From: Falsiroseomonas sp041690465
Lineage (GTDB): Bacteria; Pseudomonadota; Alphaproteobacteria; Acetobacterales; Acetobacteraceae
Direction: 5' to 3'
NCBI RefSeq assembly: GCF_041690465.1
Contig: NZ_JAWLHG010000015.1
Coordinates: 1-64,000, forward strand
Length of the DNA stretch: 64,000 bases
Positions within the stretch are counted from its first letter, which is position 1. Each line of letters opens with the position of its first letter. The notes under the pieces were generated by a model. It ran no database searches. It had not been told where the DNA came from and saw only the letters and a program-made list of their open reading frames with translations. Positions 39,717 through 47,946 of the stretch are shown piece by piece. The position numbers and the translations under genes were made by a program.

Positions 39717-39734
39717 CATAATGATATCTTTATG
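39717..39734. promoter_or_regulatory. SahR-like operator upstream of ahcY
   Basis: CATAATGATATCTTTATG is an 18-bp near-perfect palindrome (8 of 9 pairs) and a striking AT-rich island. ArsR-family SahR regulators of S-adenosylhomocysteine recycling are known to bind ATAAAGATATCTTTAT-like sites upstream of ahcY in Proteobacteria. No sahR gene is in the window. The assignment is by recalled motif similarity. Confidence 0.6.
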
Positions 39735-39785
39735 TCTCAGGCGCAGGCTTGCGGACTTGGCAGCCCGTTCCGGAGGCCCCATCAT

Positions 39786-40727
39786 TTGATCAGCTTGTCC
39801 AGACGCCCCGCCCCGCCCCTCGACCGGACGACCTCCCCGACCGCCGCCCCGAAGCGGCGGCTGCGCGCGCCCGAGACGCTGCGGGTCGCCGAGCATCTGC
39901 GCGCCACCGGCGCAACGGTGCGGCAGCTGCTGGCGGAATTCCGCGAGGCACGGCGCCGCAGCCCGGCGCCGCCGCGCACGCCGGCCGAGGGCGAGCTGCG
40001 CATCGCCTCCTGGAACCTGCACAAATGCGTCGGCACCGACGGGCGCTTCGACCCGCATCGCTCGGTGTCGGTGATCGCCGAGCTGGGCGCCGACCTGGTG
40101 GCGCTGCAGGAGGCGGATCGCCGCTTCGGCCGGCGGATCGGGCTGCTCGATACGAAGCTGCTGGAGAGGCAGGCCGGGCTGGTGCCGCTGCCGGTCTCGG
40201 ACCTGCCGGACGGCCATGGCTGGCACGGCAACGCCATCCTGGTCCGCCCCGGCACCCGCGCCCGGCTGCGCCGCCTGGCGCTGCCCGGCGCCGAGCCGCG
40301 CGGCGCGGTGGTGGCCGACATCGAGTTGCGCGACGGGCCGCTGCGGGTGGTCGCGGCGCATTTCGGCCTGCTGCCGCGCTGCCGCAAGCGGCAATCCGCC
40401 GCCGTCCTCGCCGCGCTGCAGGAAGCGGAGCCGATGCCCACCGTGCTCTGCGGCGACCTCAATGAATGGAACCCGGGCGAGCGTTCCTCGCTGCGCGGGC
40501 TGGCGCCGCTGTTCGGGCAGGTGAATGGCGGCCCGGCCAGCTTCCCGACCCGCATGCCGGTGCTGCCGCTCGACCGCATCCTGGCCTGGCCGCAGCCCCT
40601 GGTCTCCGATGTGGAGGTGCATGACAGCCCGCTGGCGCGCGTCGCCTCCGACCACCTGCCGCTGACCGCGCGGTTGCACCTGGCTGCGATCGCCGACACC
40701 TTCGCGGGCATCCGCGCGGCGGCCTGA
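39786..40727 (+). CDS. endonuclease/exonuclease/phosphatase (EEP) family protein
   Basis: About 313 aa. The EEP metal and catalytic residues are visible: Asn in IASWNLHKCVG, Glu in LVALQEADR, His in AAHFGLLP, Asp/Asn in CGDLNEWNPG and the terminal SDHLPLTARL. TTG 39786 is chosen because GGAGG lies 9 bases before it; ATG 39732 is inside the SahR-like operator. It precedes a phospholipase D-type gene, a pairing seen in E. coli as ybhP-clsB, which suggests a role with membrane lipids. Its stop codon is the first part of repeat C. Confidence 0.83.
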   Translation: MISLSRRPAPPLDRTTSPTAAPKRRLRAPETLRVAEHLRATGATVRQLLAEFREARRRSPAPPRTPAEGELRIASWNLHKCVGTDGRFDPHRSVSVIAELGADLVALQEADRRFGRRIGLLDTKLLERQAGLVPLPVSDLPDGHGWHGNAILVRPGTRARLRRLALPGAEPRGAVVADIELRDGPLRVVAAHFGLLPRCRKRQSAAVLAALQEAEPMPTVLCGDLNEWNPGERSSLRGLAPLFGQVNGGPASFPTRMPVLPLDRILAWPQPLVSDVEVHDSPLARVASDHLPLTARLHLAAIADTFAGIRAAA

Positions 40728-40902
40728 TACCAACGGCCGACTTCGTTGACCGCTGGTATCAGCTTTCTTGTGCCCTCAGGCCCTGGGCGCCGGCTCCGCC
40801 GGCTTGGTTGCGTCATGCCGCAGGCATCCGTTCCGCATGACGCAGTTGCGGCGGGCCGCATTCGCGGCCTCGGCATCGGTCAAGGACCGACGCCGCCAGC
40901 AT
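40724..40902 (+). repeat. dispersed multi-hairpin intergenic element, copy C
   Basis: 179 bp. The outer stem CTGATACCAACGGCCGA / TTGACCGCTGGTATCAG has loop CTTCG (14 of 17 pairs, 40724-40762). Then come GCCGGC-TCC-GCCGGC (40789-40803) and GGCCGC-ATTC-GCGGCC, with TCGGT-CAAGG-ACCGA near the right end. Where A and B have a 5-bp stem with loop ACTT, this copy has a longer insert with a 10-bp stem TGCGTCATGC / GCATGACGCA (40809-40844). The EEP stop codon (40725-40727) lies inside its left edge. Confidence 0.82.
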
Positions 40903-40989
40903 AGGCCGCGAAGCGGCGGGCAGGCCGGGCCAGGCTGCCAGAACTGCGCCGGCCGGTGGCCGTTCGGGTTGCGAAGAGCGGGGATCGGC

Positions 40990-42513
40990 ATGTCCCAGAC
41001 CATGATCCGTCCGCCGGACAGCGAGGGGGAGCGCCAGGGTCCCACGCGGCTGGAACGCGCGGTGCAGGCGGCGCTGGCCTGTCTCGGGCTGCGCAGCGTC
41101 CCGGCGCGGCGGCAGGGGGGCGTGGCGGTGCTGTGCCAGGCGCCGGACGCCTTCGCCATCCGCGCCGCCTCCGCCCGCGCGGCGGGGCGTACGCTGGACC
41201 TGCAATACTATGTCTGGCGCGGCGACCTGACCGGGCAGTTGCTGGCGCATGAGGTGGTGGCGGCCGCCGATCGCGGCGTCGTGGTGCGCATGCTGCTCGA
41301 CGATGCCTATGCGATCGGGCACGAGCGCACCATCGCCGCGCTCGACGCCCACCCCAACATCGAGATCCGGCTGTTCAACGGCGCGCGCTGGCGGCGCTTC
41401 GGGCGGCTGGGCTACGTGCTGGAATTCGCCTTCGGCGGCTGGCATCTCAACCGCCGCATGCACAACAAGAACTGGATTGCCGACAGGCAGCTCGCGGTGG
41501 TCGGCGGGCGCAACATCGGCAACGAGTATTTCGGGCTGGACATCGACGGCTCGGTCAGCTTCCGCGACCTCGACCTGGTGCTGGCCGGGCCGCCCGCCGC
41601 CGGCGCCTGCGCGGTGTTCGACCGCTATTGGCAGAGCCCGCTCGCCCGCCCCGCCTCGCAGGTCAGCACCGCAACGGAAGCGCGCGGCGGCCTGGCGCGG
41701 CTGCGGCCGGAGCTGGAGGCGGCAACCCGGGCAGAGGCCGCCGCCGGGCTGCTGGCGCCGCTGGCCGAGCATCCGGCCCGGCACATCCGCCGCGGGCTGA
41801 CGCTGGTGGGCAGCGACGCGGTGCAGGTGGTGGCGGACCCGCCGGAGAAGGCGAAGCGCGGGCTCGGCGCGCGCAAGCGGGCGCGCGCGGCCGGCGGCAT
41901 CGCCGCCGAGATCGCCGATGCGCTGCGCGAGGCGAAGCGGGATGTGCGGCTGATCTCGCCCTATTTCGTGCCCGGCCGGCAGGGGCTCGCGCTGCTGCGG
42001 GAGTTGCGCGCGCGCGGGGTCGCGATCAGCGTGGTGACCAATTCGCTGGCCGCGACCGACGTGGTCGCGGTGCATGGCGGGATGATGCGCTACCGCCGCG
42101 GGCTGCTGCACGCCGGGGTGGAGATGTACGAGTTGAAGCCCGGCCCCTTCGAGGAGAAGGCCAGCCTGTTCGGCTCGCGCGGCGGCGCGGCGCTGCACAC
42201 CAAGGCGCTGGTGGTGGATGGGCTGCGCACCTTCGTCGGCTCCTTCAACCTCGATCCGCGCTCGGCGGCGCTGAACACCGAGATGGGCGCCTTCATCCAC
42301 AACCCCGCGGTGGCGCGGGAGGTGGCGGAGGAACAGCAGCGCCTGATGGACCCGGCGGTGAGCTGGAAGGTGGAGCTGCGCGGCGGCCGTGTGGCCTGGC
42401 GCGACCTGCTGCACGGCCGGGAGCGCGTGCTGCACACCGAGCCGGGGGCGTCGTGGCGGCGGAAATTCGTCGCCTGGCTGGCCTTCGTGCTGCCGGTCGA
42501 GGAGCAGCTGTAG
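40990..42513 (+). CDS. phospholipase D / cardiolipin synthase-like protein
   Basis: 507 aa with two HKD motifs, MHNKNWIADRQLAVVGGRNI near residue 160 and LHTKALVVDGLRTFVGSFNL near residue 408. Both have the His-x-Lys-x4-Asp catalytic set. Layout and length fit the ClsC/YmdC branch, which makes cardiolipin from two phospholipids, rather than ClsA, because the N-terminal membrane helices are missing. GGGG lies upstream of ATG 40990. It follows the EEP gene after repeat C. Confidence 0.85.
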   Translation: MSQTMIRPPDSEGERQGPTRLERAVQAALACLGLRSVPARRQGGVAVLCQAPDAFAIRAASARAAGRTLDLQYYVWRGDLTGQLLAHEVVAAADRGVVVRMLLDDAYAIGHERTIAALDAHPNIEIRLFNGARWRRFGRLGYVLEFAFGGWHLNRRMHNKNWIADRQLAVVGGRNIGNEYFGLDIDGSVSFRDLDLVLAGPPAAGACAVFDRYWQSPLARPASQVSTATEARGGLARLRPELEAATRAEAAAGLLAPLAEHPARHIRRGLTLVGSDAVQVVADPPEKAKRGLGARKRARAAGGIAAEIADALREAKRDVRLISPYFVPGRQGLALLRELRARGVAISVVTNSLAATDVVAVHGGMMRYRRGLLHAGVEMYELKPGPFEEKASLFGSRGGAALHTKALVVDGLRTFVGSFNLDPRSAALNTEMGAFIHNPAVAREVAEEQQRLMDPAVSWKVELRGGRVAWRDLLHGRERVLHTEPGASWRRKFVAWLAFVLPVEEQL

Positions 42514-42642
42514 CCGCGGGGGAAAGCCTGCCGGCGGAAAGGCCGGGCCGCAGGCTGGCCATCGGGACCCTTGTGTGGGAATGTGCTCCCACGACGCTGC
42601 GCCCTGGGCAGTGACGGCAGGGCGGGGTTCCGGGAGGCGTGG

Positions 42643-43848
42643 GTGGAAGGCGGCACCGACTACGAACTGACGGTCCTCATGCCCTGCCTGAACGAGGCCG
42701 AGACCCTGCAGCAGTGCATAGCCGCGGCAGCGGGTTTCCTGCTCCGGAACCAGGTCCGCGGTGAAATCCTGATCGCCGACAACGGTTCCACCGACGGCTC
42801 CCGCGAGATCGCGCTGGCGGCCGGGGCGCGGGTGGTGGAGGTGCCGGAGCGCGGCTATGGGGCGGCGCTGCGCGCGGGCATTGGGGCGGCGCGCGGCCGC
42901 TACATCGTCATGGGCGATGCCGATTGTTCCTACGATTTCTCGGCCCTGGAACCCTTCCTGGAGGAGCTGCGCCGCGGGTCGGACCTCGTGATGGGCAACC
43001 GCTTCAAGGGCGGCATCGCCCCCGGCGCCATGCCGTTCCTCCATCGCTGGCTGGGCAACCCGGTGCTGAGCTTCGTCGGGCGGCTGTTCTTCGGTGCGTC
43101 CATCGGCGACTTCCACTGCGGCCTGCGCGGATTCCGCGCCGATGCGATCCGCGCGCTCCGGCTGCGGACGGCCGGCATGGAATTCGCGAGCGAGATGGTG
43201 GTCTGCGCCGCGCTTGCCGGACTGCGCATCACCGAAGTGCCGACGACGCTGGCGAAGGATGGCCGCTCGCGCCCGCCACACCTGCGCACCTGGCGCGACG
43301 GGTGGCGGCACCTGAAGTTCCTGCTGATCTACAGCCCGCGCTGGCTCTACATCCTCCCAGGGCTGGTCCTGACGGTGATGGGCGCGCTTGGGGCGGCGAT
43401 CCTGCTGTTCGGCCCGGTCCGGCTGGACAGCATCGCCTTCGACCTGAACACCTTCGTGTTCTGCTGCTTCGCCTGCCTGCTCGGGACGCAGATCCTCACC
43501 TTCGGGGCGGTGTCGCGGCACTTCGCCGCGATGTCCGGCCTGCTGCCATGGTCGGATCGCGCGCTGATGCTGCATCGCTGGCTGACGACCGAGCGGCTGG
43601 CGATGCTGGGCGGCGTCGTGCTGCTGCTCGGCTGCGGCGTGTTCCTCTATGCCTTTCTGCTCTGGGCCTCCGTCTCCTTCGGGCCGCTGGTGGACCCGAT
43701 GGCGCCGCGCGCGGTCATCGCAGGCCTGACCGGGGCGGTGATCGGGCTGCAGCTGCTGTTCGCATCCTTCCTGATCGGCATGCTGAGACTGCCGTTCGAC
43801 GGTACCCGCGGCCGCGCCGCGGGTGCGGGGAACGTGCTCGATGGCTGA
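42643..43848 (+). CDS. GT2-family membrane glycosyltransferase (dolichyl-phosphate mannosyltransferase-like)
   Basis: 401 aa. The GT-A domain has MPCLNEAETLQQC, the nucleotide-binding IADNGSTDGS and the metal-binding MGDADCSYDF (DxD). C-terminal hydrophobic helices begin near residue 230. Such enzymes charge a polyprenyl phosphate with a sugar. GTG 42643 is chosen because GGGAGGC lies 8 bases before it. It is the first gene of a three-gene operon, overlapping the methyltransferase by 8 bp. Confidence 0.88.
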   Translation: MEGGTDYELTVLMPCLNEAETLQQCIAAAAGFLLRNQVRGEILIADNGSTDGSREIALAAGARVVEVPERGYGAALRAGIGAARGRYIVMGDADCSYDFSALEPFLEELRRGSDLVMGNRFKGGIAPGAMPFLHRWLGNPVLSFVGRLFFGASIGDFHCGLRGFRADAIRALRLRTAGMEFASEMVVCAALAGLRITEVPTTLAKDGRSRPPHLRTWRDGWRHLKFLLIYSPRWLYILPGLVLTVMGALGAAILLFGPVRLDSIAFDLNTFVFCCFACLLGTQILTFGAVSRHFAAMSGLLPWSDRALMLHRWLTTERLAMLGGVVLLLGCGVFLYAFLLWASVSFGPLVDPMAPRAVIAGLTGAVIGLQLLFASFLIGMLRLPFDGTRGRAAGAGNVLDG

Positions 43849-44545
43849 CGTCAACGCCCAGTACAACGTCGCGGCGCCGGAGAGCCTGCCGGTCAGGATC
43901 GCTGCCTACCAGCGCAGGCGGATGTTCGACCGCTTCCTGCAGGCATGCGGCCTGCCCGATCCGGAGGCGACGATCCTCGACGTCGGCGTCACCAGCGACC
44001 GCACCTACGAGGCGTCGAACTACCTGGAGGCCTGGTATCCGCACAAGCACCGCGTCACCGCCTGCGGCGTGGACGATGCCTCCTTCCTGGCCGAGCTGTA
44101 CGAGGGCATGCGCTTCATCAAGGCCGATGCGCTGGACCTGCCCTTCGCCGAACGCAGCTACGACGTCGTGCATGCCTCGGCGGTGATCGAGCATGTGGGG
44201 TCCGCGGCCAACCAGGCGAAGATGATCGCGGAGGCGGCCAGGGTCTGCCGCCGGGCCTTCTTCATCACCACGCCGAACCGCTGGTTCCCGGTCGAGTTCC
44301 ACACCGTGCTGCCGCTCGTCCACTGGCTGCCGCCGCGGATCTTCCGGGACATCATGCGCAGGACGGGAAGGGGCTTCTTCGCCGCGGAGGAGAACCTCAA
44401 CCTGATGACGCGCACGGACCTGCTGCGCGCCTGTTCGGCCGCCGGCCTGCGGGACTTCGACGCCCGGGTGGAGACCGCGAGCCTCGGCTTCTGGCCAAGC
44501 AACCTGCTGCTGATCGGGCTGAGGCGCGGTGGCGGCGCCGCGTGA
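43841..44545 (+). CDS. class I SAM-dependent methyltransferase
   Basis: 234 aa. Motif I is ILDVGVTSDRTYEASN (the usual GxGxG is degenerate), followed by FIKADALDLPFAERSYDVVHASAVIEHVG, a typical methyltransferase-11 acidic loop. CRRAFFITTPNRWFPVEFHT follows. The substrate is unknown; its operon position between a lipid-sugar synthase and a membrane transferase suggests a lipid-linked glycan. ATG 43841 overlaps the upstream stop and GGGGAA precedes it. Confidence 0.85.
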   Translation: MADVNAQYNVAAPESLPVRIAAYQRRRMFDRFLQACGLPDPEATILDVGVTSDRTYEASNYLEAWYPHKHRVTACGVDDASFLAELYEGMRFIKADALDLPFAERSYDVVHASAVIEHVGSAANQAKMIAEAARVCRRAFFITTPNRWFPVEFHTVLPLVHWLPPRIFRDIMRRTGRGFFAAEENLNLMTRTDLLRACSAAGLRDFDARVETASLGFWPSNLLLIGLRRGGGAA

Positions 44546-46602
44546 TCCGGCCTCGTCCGACGCGCCGCGGCGCCGGGGCCGGCGCGATGCGGCCCGGCAC
44601 CATCCTGCTGGCGGCCGGCGTGCTTCTCGCTGCCGCGCTCAGCCTCTGGGCGCGGGCATCGCTGCCGATCGTCACCGTCGCCGATGCCGGCCACGATGAC
44701 GGGCTGTTCGTCTCCCTCGCGCTGAACATCGCCAGCGGCCACTGGCTGGGTCGCTACGACAGCCTCACCCTGATCAAGGGCCCCGGCTACCCGCTGTTCC
44801 TTGCCATCGCCGGCGGGCTCGGCCTGCCGGTGAAGCTGGTGGAGCATGCGCTCTACCTGCTGGCGGCGGCACTGCTCGCATGGACCTTCGCGCGCGTGGC
44901 GAGGTCGCGGGCCGGGGGCTGCCTGCTCTTCGTGGCGCTGGCAGCGAACCCCGCCCTGTGGACGCTGGACGCCCAGCGCATCAATCGCGAGAGCTTCTAC
45001 ACCGGCCTCAGCCTGGGGCTGTTCGCGCTGGTGGCATGGCTCGCGCTGACGCCTGCCGGGCGGACAAGGGGCGCGTGGCTTGCCAATCGGCGGAAGCTGG
45101 CGGGCTTCGCCGCGGGCCTTCTCTTCGCGCATTTCTGGCTGACCCGGGAGGAGGGGATCTGGCTGCTGCCCGCCCTGCTGACGCTGCTCCTCGCCGCGGT
45201 GCTTCGCCGGGAGCCGGGCAGGGCGCGGCTCGGCTTCTCGCTGCGGCGGCCCGCCATCCGCGTTCCGCTCGCGGCGGGGCTTGGCGTCGCCCTCGGGCTC
45301 GGCGTGCCGCTGGCGCTCAACCTGCACCGCTATGGCGTGGCATCGACCAACGACCTCAAATCGGGCGGCTTCGCGCAGGCGTACGGCGCCATCATGCGGA
45401 TCGAGACGGGCGACTGGCGACCGGACATCCCCTTCACGCCGGCCACCGCCGAGGCCATCGCCACGCACAGCCCGACGGGCCGGCCGCTGCTCGCGCATCT
45501 GCGGCTCGACGAGGTGACCGGCTGGCGGCGCGTCACCTGCGAGCAGCTGGAACTCGATCCCTGCCCGCAGGGCATCGGTGCGGGATGGTTCCTGTGGGCG
45601 CTGCGCGAGGCGGCCATGCGGGAGGGGTGGTTCCGCACCGCCGCCCTGGCGCAGCAGCGCTTCGGCGCGATGGCCGAGGAGCTCAACGCCGCCTGCGACT
45701 CCGGCGCCCTGCGCTGCTCGGCGCGCCGCGCCGGCATCGCCCCGCCCTTCCGGCTTTCCTATGTCGGGCCGACGTTGCGGGGGATGCTGGCGGGCGGCGC
45801 GGAGCTGCTGGACTTCCGCGCGCCGCATCTCGCCTGGCGTCCGGTCAGCGGCGCGCCGGAGGATCTGGCCCGCTTCGCCGCGATCGCCGGACCGATCCCG
45901 ACCACGGCGCCCGTCTTCGAGCGGCCGCTGATGATCTCGGGCTGGGTCGCCGGTGCGGAAGCGATCTCGATCGAGGTCGGTGCGCCCGGCGTGGCCTCGG
46001 CGACGACCATCACCGAAGGGGCCGTCGAGGATGTGGTGCAGCATTTCGCGCGCCAGGGGCGGCCGGGGCTGCAGGCGCTCCGCTTCTCGATCGCGACCGA
46101 CTGCCTGCAGGCGGGGTGCGCGCTGACCCTGCGCATGGCGGAGGCGTCGGCGCAACGGGTGCCGCTGCGGCAGCTGGGCCGCGGCGGTCGCGACGTGGGG
46201 GATTTCACGCTCCACATCGGCGGCATCAGCGACGCCTCGGCGATCCATGTCCCGCTGGACGAGCGCCGGCTCGCCGCCACCTTCGAGCGGCTGCGCCGCT
46301 TCGCGCACATCTATGGCGTGGTGCTGCTGGCGCTCTCTCCGCTGGTCGTGCCGGCCTTGATCCTGCAGCTTCTCCGGCTACGGACGGAGCCCGAGGCGGT
46401 GGCGCTGTTGGCCCTGATGGGCGGGTGCCTCGCGGCGGTGCTCGCCAGGCTGGCGGTGCTTGCCTACATCGACGCGACGTCGTTCCGCGCGCTGACGGCG
46501 CATTACGCCATGCCGGCGACGCCCTTCCTGATCGCCCTGGTCGTCATCTCCGCGCTGGTGGTGCTGCGCGCCGTCACCGGGCGATGGCGCCACAGGCGCT
46601 GA
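44542..46602 (+). CDS. large membrane protein, GT-C glycosyltransferase-like
   Basis: About 686 aa. The region HDDGLFVSLALNIASGHWLGRYDSLTLIKGPGYPLFL (given here as a pattern: acidic pair in the first loop, then KGPGYPLF) resembles GT-C glycosyltransferases. Around ten membrane helices span residues 15-270 and 580-680, flanking a soluble domain of about 300 residues. GTG 44542 overlaps the methyltransferase stop (GTGA); ATG 44587 is an alternative. The likely role is transfer of the lipid-linked sugar made upstream; the family is not firmly identified. Confidence 0.7.
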   Translation: MIRPRPTRRGAGAGAMRPGTILLAAGVLLAAALSLWARASLPIVTVADAGHDDGLFVSLALNIASGHWLGRYDSLTLIKGPGYPLFLAIAGGLGLPVKLVEHALYLLAAALLAWTFARVARSRAGGCLLFVALAANPALWTLDAQRINRESFYTGLSLGLFALVAWLALTPAGRTRGAWLANRRKLAGFAAGLLFAHFWLTREEGIWLLPALLTLLLAAVLRREPGRARLGFSLRRPAIRVPLAAGLGVALGLGVPLALNLHRYGVASTNDLKSGGFAQAYGAIMRIETGDWRPDIPFTPATAEAIATHSPTGRPLLAHLRLDEVTGWRRVTCEQLELDPCPQGIGAGWFLWALREAAMREGWFRTAALAQQRFGAMAEELNAACDSGALRCSARRAGIAPPFRLSYVGPTLRGMLAGGAELLDFRAPHLAWRPVSGAPEDLARFAAIAGPIPTTAPVFERPLMISGWVAGAEAISIEVGAPGVASATTITEGAVEDVVQHFARQGRPGLQALRFSIATDCLQAGCALTLRMAEASAQRVPLRQLGRGGRDVGDFTLHIGGISDASAIHVPLDERRLAATFERLRRFAHIYGVVLLALSPLVVPALILQLLRLRTEPEAVALLALMGGCLAAVLARLAVLAYIDATSFRALTAHYAMPATPFLIALVVISALVVLRAVTGRWRHRR

Positions 46603-46646
46603 GGCCGCCGGGGGGCCAGCTGCGCCAGGCGCCTCCAGGCGCGTGA

Positions 46647-46937
46647 TCAATCATCGTCGTCGTCGTCGTCGCGATCCCGGTCGCGGCGCAGGCGGGGCGA
46701 CCAGTAGGGGCCGCCCCGCTCCTCCCGCCGCCAGCGCTGCCCTTCGCGCCAGTGTTCCACCCGCGTCCAGCCGCGGCGGCCGTTTCGATCCTCGATCAGC
46801 CGCGTCTCCACCCGCGTGCAATCGCCGTTCGAGCAGTTGGTGGAGGAATTCGAGGACTGGCTCTCGGCCATCGCGCCGAGCGGCGCGAGCCAGAGCGCGA
46901 ACAGGCCGGTGACGGCGGCGCGGCGTATCGGGCGCAT
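46647..46937 (-). CDS. small secreted protein with poly-Asp tail
   Basis: 96 residues. A signal peptide (MRPIRRAAVTGLFALWLAPLGAMA) precedes a short Ser/Asn/Cys segment with two cysteines (NCSNGDC), a Trp/Arg/Glu-rich middle and a C-terminus of alternating Arg-Asp ending in seven Asp. The Asp run is encoded by a GTC/ATC triplet microsatellite (46650-46670). GGAGGG sits 8 bases before ATG 46937. I do not recognise the family; the acidic tail could bind metal. Confidence 0.65.
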   Translation of the reverse strand: MRPIRRAAVTGLFALWLAPLGAMAESQSSNSSTNCSNGDCTRVETRLIEDRNGRRGWTRVEHWREGQRWRREERGGPYWSPRLRRDRDRDDDDDDD

Positions 46938-47063
46938 CGGCAACTCCCTCCGTGTCAGGAGGGAAGGCTGACGGGGCGGAAAGGCACGCAGGCGGCCCGA
47001 TCGCGGCAGGATCGGGGCGCGCCGGATCCGACCGCGGCGGGGCGTGAACGCCCCGCCGGGGGC

Positions 47064-47894
47064 TCAACGCAGCGTGAAGCCGAGCGCGCGCAGCGCCTCC
47101 TTCATCCGGTGGCGGCCGCTCAGCGAGGCGGCGGTGCCGACGCGCGAGATCATGCGCTGCGTCCAGTCCTGGCGGCCCATGCCCACCCGCTCGGAGAAGT
47201 CGCCGAGCCGCTGGTCGTAGCCGGCGATCTCGGCCGGCTCGTCGGCCACCGTGTAGCGCTCGCGGTGCAGCACCAGCGATTGCGGCAGGCGCGGCTTCAC
47301 GGCGGACGGGACGGCCGGATCGGGATGGCCGACGCTCAGCCCGAAGGCGGCGAAGGCGTTGGGCGGCAGGGCGAGTTCCTCCGCGACCTTCTCCGGGTGG
47401 TGGCGCAGCGCGCCGACATAGACGGTGCCGAGCCCGAGCGCTTCCGCGGCCACCACCGCGTTCTGCGCGGCGAGCGCGGCATCCACCAGCGCGACCATGA
47501 AGGATTCCAGGTAGTCCAGCCCCTCCAGGTGGCGGCCATGCGCCTTGCCGAGGCGCGAGAGCCGCGAGAGGTCGGCGACCCAGCACAGGAACAGCGGCGC
47601 CTGGGTGATGAATTTCTGGCCGTTCGCCAGCGCCGCGAGCCGCGCCTTGCGCGCCGGGTCCTGCACGGCGACGACGCTCCAGGCCTGCTGGTTGGAGGAG
47701 GTCGGCGCCGATTGCGCGGCGGCGACCAGCGTCTCCAGCACGCCATCGGCCAGCGGCGTCGGCAGGAAGGCGCGGATCGAGCGGTGGCCGAGGAGGGTGT
47801 CCAGCACCTGGTTGGCGGGGGCGGCGACATCGGGTGCGGCCCCGCCGTAGCGGGCGGCAAGCTGCGCCGCAGAGGTGTTCACGATGCCGTCCAT
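47064..47894 (-). CDS. NfsA-like nitroreductase family protein
   Basis: 276-residue FMN-dependent oxidoreductase. The FMN-phosphate block LGHRSIRAFLPTPL lies near residue 36, SAPTSSNQQAWSVVAVQD contacts flavin, and AAEALGLGTVYVGALRHHPEKVAEEL is the second flavin block. It resembles oxygen-insensitive NADPH nitroreductases. GGGAG lies 7 bases before ATG 47894; ATG 47915 is possible. It is downstream of ptsI on the same strand with 52 bp between. Confidence 0.87.
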   Translation of the reverse strand: MDGIVNTSAAQLAARYGGAAPDVAAPANQVLDTLLGHRSIRAFLPTPLADGVLETLVAAAQSAPTSSNQQAWSVVAVQDPARKARLAALANGQKFITQAPLFLCWVADLSRLSRLGKAHGRHLEGLDYLESFMVALVDAALAAQNAVVAAEALGLGTVYVGALRHHPEKVAEELALPPNAFAAFGLSVGHPDPAVPSAVKPRLPQSLVLHRERYTVADEPAEIAGYDQRLGDFSERVGMGRQDWTQRMISRVGTAASLSGRHRMKEALRALGFTLR

Positions 47895-47946
47895 TCGGAC
47901 ACTCCCGGTGGTCATGTTGCGCAGGGAAAGGGCAGGGCGGGAGGCT

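Noticed and set aside
40813..43866. 1017-codon minus-strand open frame
   Set aside because: Antisense to the phospholipase D and GT2 genes; composition is that of a shadow frame.
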